From Aquimarina spongiae (GTDB lineage: Bacteria; Bacteroidota; Bacteroidia; Flavobacteriales; Flavobacteriaceae), in assembly GCF_900141785.1 (NCBI RefSeq), contig NZ_FQYP01000001.1, forward strand, positions 930,001 through 994,000: 64,000 nucleotides of DNA. The letters run 5' to 3'. Positions 8,521 to 17,134 of the stretch are shown here, piece after piece. The stretch's first letter is position 1, and the number at the start of each line of letters is the position of its first letter. The position numbers were made by a program, and so were the translations under genes. Under the pieces are notes generated by a model that was not told the origin of the DNA, searched no databases, and saw nothing but the letters and a program-made list of their open reading frames with translations.

Positions 8521-9108
8521 TCAAATACTAATTTCTTTTACAAATGTTCTGTCTTTAAGTGAAAAGTAGATCACATATTTTCCTGCAGGCACACCTGCAA
8601 AGTTGTAAGCTCTCTGGAAGATACTTACATTTTCATCTACATTTTCTTCCATCAACATTACCCCTTCGTTGTCATAAATAGTTACCTGAAGCGGAGACTT
8701 GTCTGTTTTGGTAAGCAATACCTTTGCAATAGCATTTTCTACCTGAACCTTTGGTTTAAAAACCGTAACCGCAGAGTTGTGGATCAAAGCAATTCCTTTT
8801 TGGTTCTTTACTACAGGTGTTACTCTTACATCGTACTCTGTTTCGGTTTCTACAAAGTAGATTCCATTTTCTACAGCACCAAGGTTAAAGTATTTTCTGT
8901 AAGCTGGCATTGCATCCAAGGTTACATTAAAAAGTATAGTCCCAGAATAATCTTTAAGATATAGTTTCTGTCCTTTACTTATATTCACTAACGATACATT
9001 GATCGTAGAAGAGTTCTCAATTTTTACAGATAAAACATCTGAAGCTTTTACAGAAGCGCTGAAAAAAATAGCACTTACAAGCAGGCATACGTTAATTACT
9101 CTTTTCAT
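8521..9108 (-). CDS. Secreted protein of unknown function, two beta-sandwich-like halves
   Basis: A 195-residue protein with a clear signal peptide (residues 1-22, ending at VKA-SD). The mature part has two halves of beta-strand-like alternation. The second half (KVLLTKTDKSPLQVTIYDNEG to AGKYVIYFSLKDRTFVKEISI) resembles T9SS-type C-terminal sorting or DUF3244-like domains, where a final strand plus basic residues is usual. I do not recognise the exact family. A role at the cell surface or in the periplasm is all that can be said. Confidence 0.7.
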   Translation of the reverse strand: MKRVINVCLLVSAIFFSASVKASDVLSVKIENSSTINVSLVNISKGQKLYLKDYSGTILFNVTLDAMPAYRKYFNLGAVENGIYFVETETEYDVRVTPVVKNQKGIALIHNSAVTVFKPKVQVENAIAKVLLTKTDKSPLQVTIYDNEGVMLMEENVDENVSIFQRAYNFAGVPAGKYVIYFSLKDRTFVKEISI

Positions 9109-9186
9109 AACTTTCTAGTTTATAGTTGTTAATAATTTCTGGTACAAATGTATGGTGAGGATTTCTTCTGAAACACAACTATATTT

Positions 9187-9271
9187 GCATATATATATGC
9201 TATTTTAACCATATGTAGTACTGAAAAACCGTAATCAAGTTAATTTAACATATTTTTTATGGTAACTTTGC
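9187..9271 (+). promoter_or_regulatory. Candidate promoter region of the AraC gene with an AT palindrome
   Basis: A 14-bp perfect palindrome GCATATATATATGC sits at 9187-9200. Downstream, TAACTTTG at 9264-9271 matches the Bacteroidota -7 box TAnnTTTG, giving a leader of about 70 nt to the ATG at 9348. No good -33 TTTG is seen at the right distance, so the call is tentative. Confidence 0.35.
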
Positions 9272-9347
9272 AATACTTTAACAAAAAAAATATCATATTC
9301 GTTTAAAATTGGAGTTGCAAAACTATTGTCCCTAAAATAATACGCTC

Positions 9348-10226
9348 ATGTTAGCCAAAAATGTAAAACCGTCTTTAGAAAAAATAGTTCCAGAATTTGG
9401 TAGCTCTTTATACTACCAGACTTTCTCTGAAAAAAACAAGAATAAAGCTCCCGTGTGGCACTACCATCCGGAAATTGAAGTAGTATACGTAAACGGCGGA
9501 ACCGGAAAAATGCAAATAGGAAGTCATATGTCCTACTATAGAAACGGTGCTCTTATGCTTATAGGTGCTAATCTCCCTCATTGTGGTTTTACTGATGGAA
9601 TGACTGGTAACCGAAGCGAAACCATTATACAAATGCTTCCAGATTTTTTGGGAAACTCCTTTTTCGAAGTACCAGAAATGAATGCCATTGGAAAACTTCT
9701 AGAGCAGGCCAAGAAAGGGATTATTTTTCATGGTAATACCAAACGGAGAATAGGAAACCAAATAGAAGGATTAAAACATCTTGCGCCTTTCGAAAAATTG
9801 ATTGGATTTCTTCAGGTATTACGAGAAATGGAAAAAACAGATGATTATACCATACTCAATGCTGAAGGCTTTATGATAGAAACCGAATTACAGGATAACA
9901 ATCGTATAAACCTCATTTTCAATTTTGTTCAAGAAGAATTTCGTAGACACATTACCTTAGAAGAAATTGCAGATAAAGTAAGTATGAGTGTTCCCGGATT
10001 TTGCAGATATTTCAAAAAAGTAACCGGAAAAACATTCACCCAATTTGTCAACGAGTATCGCTTGGTACATGCAGCAAAACTATTACATGAAAAACAAACT
10101 AGCATCACAGATATCTGCTATGAAAGTGGTTTTAGTAATTTTTCTCATTTCAGTAAGTTATTTAAGCAATTTTCTGGTAAGACTCCCAGTATGTATCGCA
10201 ACGAATTGAAGTATGTGATTTCGTAA
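9348..10226 (+). CDS. AraC family transcriptional regulator with N-terminal cupin
   Basis: A 292-residue one-component regulator. Residues 20-110 form a cupin ligand-binding barrel (HYHPEIEVVYVNGGTGKMQIG, LIGANLPHCG), and residues 185-288 hold two AraC-type helix-turn-helices (LEEIADKVSMSVPGFCRYFKKVTG and ITDICYESGFSNFSHFSKLFKQ). Bacteroidota regulators of this architecture usually respond to a sugar or metabolite. No target is obvious: upstream is the unknown secreted gene, and downstream is the convergent YciO gene 2 bp away. Confidence 0.9.
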   Translation: MLAKNVKPSLEKIVPEFGSSLYYQTFSEKNKNKAPVWHYHPEIEVVYVNGGTGKMQIGSHMSYYRNGALMLIGANLPHCGFTDGMTGNRSETIIQMLPDFLGNSFFEVPEMNAIGKLLEQAKKGIIFHGNTKRRIGNQIEGLKHLAPFEKLIGFLQVLREMEKTDDYTILNAEGFMIETELQDNNRINLIFNFVQEEFRRHITLEEIADKVSMSVPGFCRYFKKVTGKTFTQFVNEYRLVHAAKLLHEKQTSITDICYESGFSNFSHFSKLFKQFSGKTPSMYRNELKYVIS

Positions 10227-10228
10227 AT

Positions 10229-10849
10229 TTAGATGATATCAATCACTCCTTTGCCTTCTCGTATCAAAACAGGCTCATCTGCTGTTAGATCAATAATGGT
10301 AGAAGGTATATTATCACCATACCCTCCATCGATAACCATATCCACCAATTGATCCCATTTTTCTAATATCAATTCTGGATCTGTAGTATATTCGATAACT
10401 TCATCTTCATCATATATTGAAGTAGAAACGATTGGATTACCTAATTCTTCTACAATTGTCGTACAGATATTATTATCAGGAATTCGTATTCCCACGGTTT
10501 TCTTTTTCTTAAAAACGGTAGGCAAATTATTACTACCTGGTAAAATAAAAGTATAGGGACCGGGTAAAGTACGTTTCAAAAGTTTAAAAGTAGTATTATC
10601 AATTTGACGCACATAATCCGATAGGTTACTCAAATCTTTACATATAAATGAAAAATTGGCCTTCTCGAGTTTCACTCCTTTAATTTTGGCGATCTTTTCC
10701 AGCGCTCTATTATTGGTAATATCGCATCCCAAACCATATACTGTATCTGTTGGATAGATGATTATTCCTCCATTACGTAAACAATCCACTACTTTTTGTA
10801 TTTCTCGTGGATTCGGATTTTCATTATATAGTTTTACAAATTCAGCCAT
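10229..10849 (-). CDS. YciO/YrdC/Sua5 family protein (threonylcarbamoyl-AMP synthase-like)
   Basis: A 206-residue protein of the YrdC superfamily; family members make threonylcarbamoyl-AMP for tRNA t6A37. It has the YPTDTVYGLGCD nucleotide-binding loop, the TLPGPYTFILPG segment and the closing TIIDLTADEPVLIREGKG. The segment KGVKLEKANFSFIC follows the YciO pattern rather than the strict KxR...SxN of YrdC, so it may be a YciO-type paralogue with a related but uncertain role. Start ATG 10849. Confidence 0.85.
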   Translation of the reverse strand: MAEFVKLYNENPNPREIQKVVDCLRNGGIIIYPTDTVYGLGCDITNNRALEKIAKIKGVKLEKANFSFICKDLSNLSDYVRQIDNTTFKLLKRTLPGPYTFILPGSNNLPTVFKKKKTVGIRIPDNNICTTIVEELGNPIVSTSIYDEDEVIEYTTDPELILEKWDQLVDMVIDGGYGDNIPSTIIDLTADEPVLIREGKGVIDII

Positions 10850-10919
10850 AAATAGAGTGATGTCTTCTGCAAGTTACGCAATAATACTACCAAAGCATTG
10901 TAGTCAGGACAGAAAAGCG

Positions 10920-13247
10920 TTAAAGTACTTTTAGTTTCGCGAAGCGAAGTAATAATTTCTTAATTCCTCCTTTTTCAAAATGAATTTCGGCTTTTTTATC
11001 CTGACCAACCCCTTCAATTTTCAGTATTTTTCCTCTTCCAAACCTCATATGTTCTACGGCAACTCCTGGGATAAGCTCCTCATTAAAGAGATTAGTCTTA
11101 GGTTCTTCATCAGCACCATTCGAAATAGGTTTCAGTTTCCTCAGTTTTCTTAACTGCTCTTCATTGGGTTTATGCGCCAAAGGTGGTGTTCCCGAAACAG
11201 GTTTCTTTAACCTTAGTTTACTTTTATCTACTTCTCCAAAAATATCAGCATCGATCAAAGGCTTATATCGATACCCCTCTACCGGAGTGATATAATCTAT
11301 ATATTGATCGTCGATCTCTTCGATAAATCTACTAGGTTCTGCATCTACCAATTTACCCCATCGATATCTGGATTGAGTATATGTCAGATAGGCTTGTTTC
11401 TCTGCTCTGGTTAGCGCTACATAAAACAGCCTTCTCTCCTCTTCCAACTCACTTCTGGTATTCATACTCATTCCGGAGGGGAACAAGTCTTCCTCCATCC
11501 CTACTATATATACATAGGGAAACTCTAATCCTTTGGCCAAATGGATCGTCATTAATGCTACCCGATCATCATCTCCCTTATCCTGATCCAAATCGGTAGC
11601 CAGGGCTACGTCTTCGAGAAATTCTGTAAGAGAACCTGTAGCATCTGCCAACTCTCTTTGTCCTTCTACAAAATCACGAATACCATTTAATAGTTCTTCG
11701 ATGTTCTCTATCCTGGCAATTCCTTCTGGAGTCCCGTCTTTTTTCAGTTCTTGAAGTAAGCCGGTTTTTTTGGCTACCATCTCAGCAATGGTAAAAGCAT
11801 CAGCGGTTTCATTGGTGATTTGAAAACTCTTGATCATGTTCATAAAGTTTTCTAATCGTGTTTTTGTTCCACTATTGATTTTAAGATTAATTCGATCTAG
11901 ATTCTGTATGACTTCAAAGATAGTACGATCGTAGTGATTGGCAGCAACCACAAGTTTATCAACTGTGGTAGCCCCTATCCCTCTAGCTGGATAATTAATT
12001 ACCCTTTTTAGCGCTTCTTCGTCTTTAGGATTAATTACCAAACGTAAATACGCCAATACATCCTTGATTTCCTTACGCTGATAAAACGACAAACCACCAT
12101 AAATACGGTATTTGATATCTCGTTTTCTAAGTGCATCTTCTATCGCTCTGGATTGAGCATTGGTTCTATATAAAACCGCAAATTGACCATTAGATAGTTG
12201 ATGCTGCATTTGATTTTCAAAAATAGAACTTGCCACATATCTACCCTCATCACCATCCGTTAACAATCGATTTACGATAATTTTAGGTCCCGGTTCATTG
12301 GCGGTCCAAACCACTTTATCTAGTTTGGTTTTATTCTTATCAATGATCGAGTTGGCTGCTTCTACAATATTACGAGAAGATCTATAATTTTGCTCTAATC
12401 GATATTGTTGCACATTATCGTAGTCTCTTTGGAAATTCAGGATATTATTAATATTGGCACCACGGAACGCATAAATACTCTGAGCGTCATCTCCTACTAC
12501 ACAAATATTCTGAAATTTATCCGAAAGGGCACGTACAATAAGGTACTGAGAGTGGTTTGTATCCTGGTACTCGTCTACCAATATGTATCTAAATCTGTTT
12601 TGATATTTGGCCAATACATCTGGATATCTATTTAACAGCTCATTGGTTTTCAATAATAAGTCATCAAAATCCATGGCACCAGCCTTAAAACATCTTTCCA
12701 CATAGTTTTGATAGATCTCCCCCATCCTTGGTCTTTTTGCCATGGCGTCTGCTTCTACCAATTCCGGATTCTGAAAATATGCTTTAACGGTAATCAGACT
12801 GTTTTTGTAAGATGAGATCCTAGAATATACCTGTTTGTATTTATAGATATCTTTATCTAACCCCATTTCTTTTATGATAGAGGCTACCAATCGTTGCGAA
12901 TCTTGCGTATCGTAGATTGTAAAATTTGAAGGGTACCCTAACTTATCGGCCTCAAATCGTAAAATTTTTGCAAAAATCGAATGGAAAGTCCCCATCCATA
13001 GGTTTTTGGCTTCACTCGTGCCAACAATATCAGCAATACGTTTTTTCATTTCACGCGCCGCCTTATTGGTAAATGTCAAAGACAATATGTTAAAGGAATC
13101 CACTCCCTGATACATCAAATATGCTATACGGTAAGTAAGCACACGTGTCTTTCCTGATCCAGCTCCTGCGATCACAATCATAGGTCCTTCTTTCTGAAGA
13201 ACCGGAGCCCTTTGGGCATCATTCAATTCAGCTAAATACTCTTCCAA
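10920..13247 (-). CDS. ATP-dependent DNA helicase, UvrD/PcrA type
   Basis: A 775-residue superfamily 1A helicase acting in DNA repair and removal of protein blocks. Motifs in order: the Q-motif LNDAQRAPV, Walker A GAGSGKT (about 28-34), TFTNKAAREM, DEYQDT, GDDAQSIYAFRGA, LEQNYRSS and the C-terminal TIHLAKGLEFPYV...VALTRAEK. A PcrA-like C-terminal Tudor-type patch follows (GVAVEHMRFGRGKILKIEG). The start must be TTG at 13247: an in-frame stop lies three codons upstream, and the first ATG would remove the Q-motif. Confidence 0.95.
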   Translation of the reverse strand: MEEYLAELNDAQRAPVLQKEGPMIVIAGAGSGKTRVLTYRIAYLMYQGVDSFNILSLTFTNKAAREMKKRIADIVGTSEAKNLWMGTFHSIFAKILRFEADKLGYPSNFTIYDTQDSQRLVASIIKEMGLDKDIYKYKQVYSRISSYKNSLITVKAYFQNPELVEADAMAKRPRMGEIYQNYVERCFKAGAMDFDDLLLKTNELLNRYPDVLAKYQNRFRYILVDEYQDTNHSQYLIVRALSDKFQNICVVGDDAQSIYAFRGANINNILNFQRDYDNVQQYRLEQNYRSSRNIVEAANSIIDKNKTKLDKVVWTANEPGPKIIVNRLLTDGDEGRYVASSIFENQMQHQLSNGQFAVLYRTNAQSRAIEDALRKRDIKYRIYGGLSFYQRKEIKDVLAYLRLVINPKDEEALKRVINYPARGIGATTVDKLVVAANHYDRTIFEVIQNLDRINLKINSGTKTRLENFMNMIKSFQITNETADAFTIAEMVAKKTGLLQELKKDGTPEGIARIENIEELLNGIRDFVEGQRELADATGSLTEFLEDVALATDLDQDKGDDDRVALMTIHLAKGLEFPYVYIVGMEEDLFPSGMSMNTRSELEEERRLFYVALTRAEKQAYLTYTQSRYRWGKLVDAEPSRFIEEIDDQYIDYITPVEGYRYKPLIDADIFGEVDKSKLRLKKPVSGTPPLAHKPNEEQLRKLRKLKPISNGADEEPKTNLFNEELIPGVAVEHMRFGRGKILKIEGVGQDKKAEIHFEKGGIKKLLLRFAKLKVL

Positions 13248-13569
13248 TCCTAACTATTTTTTTAAAAGCGAAATTTAATCAAATGGGTACGTTTATCGAA
13301 GCACAACTCACTTTTTTTGTAAACAAAAGACAGTCAATAACTTTAGGTGTAATCCTAGCCAAACCAAATGATCTCTATAAAAATCAATCTGCTTTCTTTT
13401 TGTTTTTATAGAGTAACATCTCATCAGCAATGCCTTCAAAAGACATATTTTTCCTACATGTTAATAAGTTTTGAATTGATTTATTAGACAAAACGCAATT
13501 TTTTAAGATAAAAATTATATATTTAAGAACTTTTAGAAGTAAACACAAACTTAATCTAAACCTAATATT
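13248..13569. other. Intergenic stretch, no gene seen
   Basis: About 320 bp between the divergent helicase and small-protein genes. It is AT-rich and contains promoter-length space for both. The only longer frame is an antisense one (to 13689) that overlaps the conserved-looking small gene and has a low-complexity Phe/Lys composition, so it is not called. Confidence 0.5.
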
Positions 13570-13857
13570 ATGGCCCCAACTATGAATGTTCAGATTATTG
13601 AAAAAGAACAAATTAAATTTTTGAGATTCCCAAAAGAAGATGTACTCAACAAAAGAAAAGATCAAATTGATCGGTTTCTTGAACTGCAAAGAGCCCTTTC
13701 TTTAGGAAACTTGGAACATCAAAAGGTAAAAATCATTTTTGTAGATGACAAAGGATTCAAGAAAGTAGAAACTACTATCTGGGGAATAACAGATAAAGAA
13801 GTTATCTTAAAACAATCTACTATTATTCCTTTGGAAAGAATTATCAGCATTTCTTAA
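13570..13857 (+). CDS. Small conserved-type protein of unknown function
   Basis: A 95-residue soluble protein with no signal or membrane helix. N-terminal half: charged helix (LNKRKDQIDRFLELQRALSLGNLEH). C-terminal half: beta-rich, Sm-like or regulatory-looking (KVKIIFVDDKGFKKVETTIWGITDKEVILKQSTIIPLERIISI), a pattern recalling small beta barrels that bind RNA or ligands. Normal codon composition, its own strong terminator downstream, and start at ATG 13570 (alternative ATG at 13582). Function not recognised. Confidence 0.72.
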   Translation: MAPTMNVQIIEKEQIKFLRFPKEDVLNKRKDQIDRFLELQRALSLGNLEHQKVKIIFVDDKGFKKVETTIWGITDKEVILKQSTIIPLERIISIS

Positions 13858-13933
13858 CCCAGATATGATATACTCCCTTTCTACCAGAAATGTAGTCCAT
13901 GAAAACATAAAGGTCCATTATTTTGTGACTTAT

Positions 13934-13964
13934 AAAGACGTATTCTCATTCAGAATACGTCTTT
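13934..13964 (+). terminator. Terminator of the 95-residue protein gene
   Basis: A perfect 13-bp stem, AAAGACGTATTCT and AGAATACGTCTTT, with the 5-nt loop CATTC. The T-run after it is short (CTTTGC). Confidence 0.75.
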
Positions 13965-14004
13965 GCTAATTAAAATCATACAAATACTAAAAGATAAATG
14001 AATA

Positions 14005-14037
14005 TTTGCACACTAAAACTTTATTTATATAGTTTTG
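14005..14037 (+). promoter_or_regulatory. Bacteroidota-type promoter of the metzincin protease gene
   Basis: TTTG at 14005-14008, a 21-bp spacer and TAGTTTTG at 14030-14037 match the Bacteroidota consensus (TTTG, about 19-21 bp, TAnnTTTG). The expected start would give a leader of about 33 nt to the ATG at 14077. This is the best-matching promoter I found in the window. Confidence 0.55.
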
Positions 14038-14076
14038 CTATAAAAAGTAATCTACACCCCTTTTACTAAATAACCT

Positions 14077-16461
14077 ATGAAAAAGAATCTTCTAGCGCGT
14101 CTAATGCTATTGACCCTACTCGTCAATGTCTTCTTAACCTATGGACAATCAAATGATCCAATTCTTATTTCTGAAAATAAAGAAACGTTCATAAACAGTA
14201 TTATAAATCAAAAAAGTGATGCGACCACTAGAATAAAGATTTCTAAGAATGAATTTCTTGACTTGAAATTGAATCTTAAGAATCAAAACGGAGATAATTT
14301 ATCCCTGATTGGAATTGTAAACAACGATCGTTTGTCAACATTCTCTCTAGAAAAAACGAACAATCAACTGACCGGCGAACTTTTACTAAAAGGTTCAAAA
14401 AAAGCTTATAAATTTAGTACGGACAATCAAGGAAAGGTATTTTTAACCGAAACCGATATCCATGATGTACTTTGTGTTGACTTTGAAAGTCTTGTTGTTG
14501 ATGAGAAAAAAACGACTGGAGCTAGTGTAAAGATGAATCTTCAACTTGAAAGTCTACCTGGCGCAGAAGGTATCATTTACCTCGATTTTGATGGTGAAGT
14601 TGTTACTGGTACCAGATGGGTAGGTGGAGATACGATCAATGCAGAAGCGGCTAATTTTACCGATCAGCAAATTATTGAGATCTGGAAGTTAATGGCTGAA
14701 GATTTCAGACCATTTAATCTTAATGTTACCACTCGAAGAGATCTATTTGATGCCTCTCCTATCAATAGGAGGATGATGGTTATATTTACACCTACCAAAG
14801 ATGCATCTCCGGATGCAGGAGGTGTTGCATATCTTCGATCTTTTTCATCAAATACGTTTGATGATCCTTGTTGGGTTTACAATATAAGATCCGTAAGAGC
14901 TGCAGGAGAAACGGGATCTCACGAAGTTGGTCATACACTAGGTTTGTCTCACGACGGACAAGGAGGTACAGAATATTATAGAGGTCATGGAACTTGGAGC
15001 CCTATTATGGGATGGAGTGTAAATAGACAAATAGGACATTGGAGTTTAGGTGAATATGAAAACGCAACTCAAAATCAAGATGATATTGCCATTATGGCGG
15101 ACAATAGGAATGGTGTTGGTTTTAGAAATGATGATCATGCTGACATTATCACCGAAGCTACGTTGATTCAAGTTACCACTGATGGTGCAGTAAATGCTGA
15201 TCAAAATTTTGGTTTTATCGGACAAAGAACGGACAAAGATGTTTTTTCTTTTGTAATGGAGACCGGAGATGTATCTTTTAATTTTGAACCAGATCCTAAT
15301 TATCCTAATTTAAATATTCAGGCTAGAATCTTAGATGCTTTAGGAGAACAAGTTGCTTTTTCTGATCCTTCTGGCCTAAGTGCATCAATAAGCACCAATT
15401 TACCTGGCGGAACATATTTTATAGAAATTGATGGAGTGGGCGAAGGAAACACTTTCGAAGGGTATTCTGACTATTCTTCTTTAGGAAGTTATTACATTTC
15501 AGGAAATTATATTCCTGGAGATAATAATCAACCACCTGTAGCTAATTTTGAAGGAACCAAAATGGGATGCTCTCTAGTAGAATTTAAAAATCTATCCATC
15601 AATAGAGTAAATTCGTATTTATGGGATTTTGGAGATGGAAATACTTCTAACGAACAAAATCCATCACACACCTATGAAACTGCAGGAAACTACACAGTCA
15701 CTCTTACCGTTACCAATGATGTTGGGGCCAATACCAATGAAAAAAATAACTTTATTGAAATCAATATACCAGATGTACCAACAGGTGATGATCAAAATAT
15801 TTGCCCTGGAGAATCGGTAACATTAAGTGTATCCGGAAATAGTGATTTCACTTGGTATAGTGAAGCTACGGGGGGAATAGCCCTTGGTTTTGGTGCCGAA
15901 TTTAATACTCCAGAACTTGATGCTACACAAACCTATTATGTAGGTGGTTCTATTGGTCAATGTAATACTGAGACCCGAACAGAAATTAGAGCTGTAGTAG
16001 TACCATTACCTGAATCCCCAACAATCAGCGTTAATGAAGCACAACGTCTATCCGTACCGGCCCAGTATACTAACTATCAGTGGTATTTGGATGGTGAAGC
16101 CCAAGAAAGTAGTGATCAGGCCGAATACCTGCCGCAACAAATTGGTGAGTATACCGTAGAGGTATTCAACGAAGCCGGATGTAGTGTAGTTTCTGCTGCG
16201 TTTACAGTAGATCGATCGCAACTTAATTTAAGTTTAGATAATAGAGAATTTTCTTTCTTTCCTAATCCTCTTAAAGCAGATCAGTTATTCAATATTGAAG
16301 GAATAACTGCAAACGATTTTGATCTTCGTATTGTAGATGTTTTAGGGCAAATTGTGTATCAATCTGAGCCCAATGCTATTTTGGATCTTAACGATTTAAC
16401 ATCAGGCCTTTATTTTATATTAATTAATAATGAGTCTATAGGAAAATTCGTGAAACAATAG
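14077..16461 (+). CDS. T9SS-exported metzincin zinc protease with PKD domain
   Basis: A 794-residue secreted protein. Signal peptide 1-23; N-terminal propeptide-like region to about 160; metzincin catalytic domain about 163-345 with HEVGHTLGLSHD (zinc ligands His282, His286, His292; catalytic Glu283) and a later Met-turn-like PIMGWS. A PPC-like beta domain spans about 365-480, a PKD domain about 490-565 (YLWDFGDGNTSNEQNPSHTY), an Ig-like segment about 570-640, and a T9SS type A sorting domain at the end (FFPNPL...GQIVYQ...GLYFILI). It probably degrades extracellular protein. Confidence 0.92.
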   Translation: MKKNLLARLMLLTLLVNVFLTYGQSNDPILISENKETFINSIINQKSDATTRIKISKNEFLDLKLNLKNQNGDNLSLIGIVNNDRLSTFSLEKTNNQLTGELLLKGSKKAYKFSTDNQGKVFLTETDIHDVLCVDFESLVVDEKKTTGASVKMNLQLESLPGAEGIIYLDFDGEVVTGTRWVGGDTINAEAANFTDQQIIEIWKLMAEDFRPFNLNVTTRRDLFDASPINRRMMVIFTPTKDASPDAGGVAYLRSFSSNTFDDPCWVYNIRSVRAAGETGSHEVGHTLGLSHDGQGGTEYYRGHGTWSPIMGWSVNRQIGHWSLGEYENATQNQDDIAIMADNRNGVGFRNDDHADIITEATLIQVTTDGAVNADQNFGFIGQRTDKDVFSFVMETGDVSFNFEPDPNYPNLNIQARILDALGEQVAFSDPSGLSASISTNLPGGTYFIEIDGVGEGNTFEGYSDYSSLGSYYISGNYIPGDNNQPPVANFEGTKMGCSLVEFKNLSINRVNSYLWDFGDGNTSNEQNPSHTYETAGNYTVTLTVTNDVGANTNEKNNFIEINIPDVPTGDDQNICPGESVTLSVSGNSDFTWYSEATGGIALGFGAEFNTPELDATQTYYVGGSIGQCNTETRTEIRAVVVPLPESPTISVNEAQRLSVPAQYTNYQWYLDGEAQESSDQAEYLPQQIGEYTVEVFNEAGCSVVSAAFTVDRSQLNLSLDNREFSFFPNPLKADQLFNIEGITANDFDLRIVDVLGQIVYQSEPNAILDLNDLTSGLYFILINNESIGKFVKQ

Positions 16462-16483
16462 ATAAACAAAACCTTATTTAAGA

Positions 16484-16516
16484 AAAGTCCGTTAACTCTT
16501 TTAGTTAATGGACTTT
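16484..16516 (+). terminator. Terminator of the metzincin gene
   Basis: AAAGTCCGTTAACT pairs with AGTTAATGGACTTT around the loop CTTTT, with one mismatch-type pair. Moderately T-rich sequence follows. Confidence 0.75.
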
Positions 16517-16598
16517 GTAATTTTAAAAACATTCTAAATTGGATTTTAACTTTGCTTTAATAGATTTTTGAATATCTTTAGAAATCAAAACACAAAAC

Positions 16599-17129
16599 TT
16601 GAAAAACAGATTATCAACTTTCTTAATTTTCCTTTTTCCACTTCTAATGTTTGCTCAAAAAAAAGGACAGATTATAACGGATTTTGGAAAAACCTTTGAA
16701 GTAATAAACCCCGATTTTAAAACTGATCTCAAAAACGAATTGAAAGTCGTTTTTGATGTAGGAAGAAGTTTTAAGGATACCACAAAAGTAAATCCACTTA
16801 TTAATACCGCTGCTAGGTATTTAAACATGCATGTTGATGCGGGAGTGCCTAAAGATAAATTAAGTGTAGCTATAGTAATTCATGGTGCTGCAGCTAATGA
16901 CATCCTTAGGAATGAAAAATACAGAAGTCGTTTTGGTATCGAAAATCCGAATGCGAAATTAATTACAGATCTTCATAACAATGGTGTACAAATTATACTT
17001 TGTGGACAAACAGCAGCGTACCGAGGAATAGAAAGAAGTGATGTGCTTCCTGAAATACAACTTGCTTTATCTGCCATGACTGCTTTGGTACAATTACAAA
17101 ACGAAAACTACAGACTTATTAATTTCTAA
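16599..17129 (+). CDS. DsrE family protein, exported
   Basis: A 176-residue protein with a signal peptide (KNRLSTFLIFLFPLLMFAQ). The mature part follows the DsrE/DsrF-like fold: a strand-rich core LSVAIVIHGAAANDIL, NAKLITDLHNNGVQIILCGQTAAYRGI, and a closing helix ALSAMTALVQLQNENY. Family members handle sulfur transfer or unknown periplasmic tasks; the Cys in IILCGQT is the only candidate active residue. The start is TTG at 16599, required to keep the signal peptide. The next gene starts 5 bp after its stop, so the two are probably one operon. Confidence 0.85.
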   Translation: MKNRLSTFLIFLFPLLMFAQKKGQIITDFGKTFEVINPDFKTDLKNELKVVFDVGRSFKDTTKVNPLINTAARYLNMHVDAGVPKDKLSVAIVIHGAAANDILRNEKYRSRFGIENPNAKLITDLHNNGVQIILCGQTAAYRGIERSDVLPEIQLALSAMTALVQLQNENYRLINF

Positions 17130-17134
17130 TTATA

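Noticed and set aside
13384-13689. A minus-strand gene of 101 codons
   Set aside because: It overlaps the better small gene on the plus strand, has low-complexity Phe/Lys composition and no family likeness.
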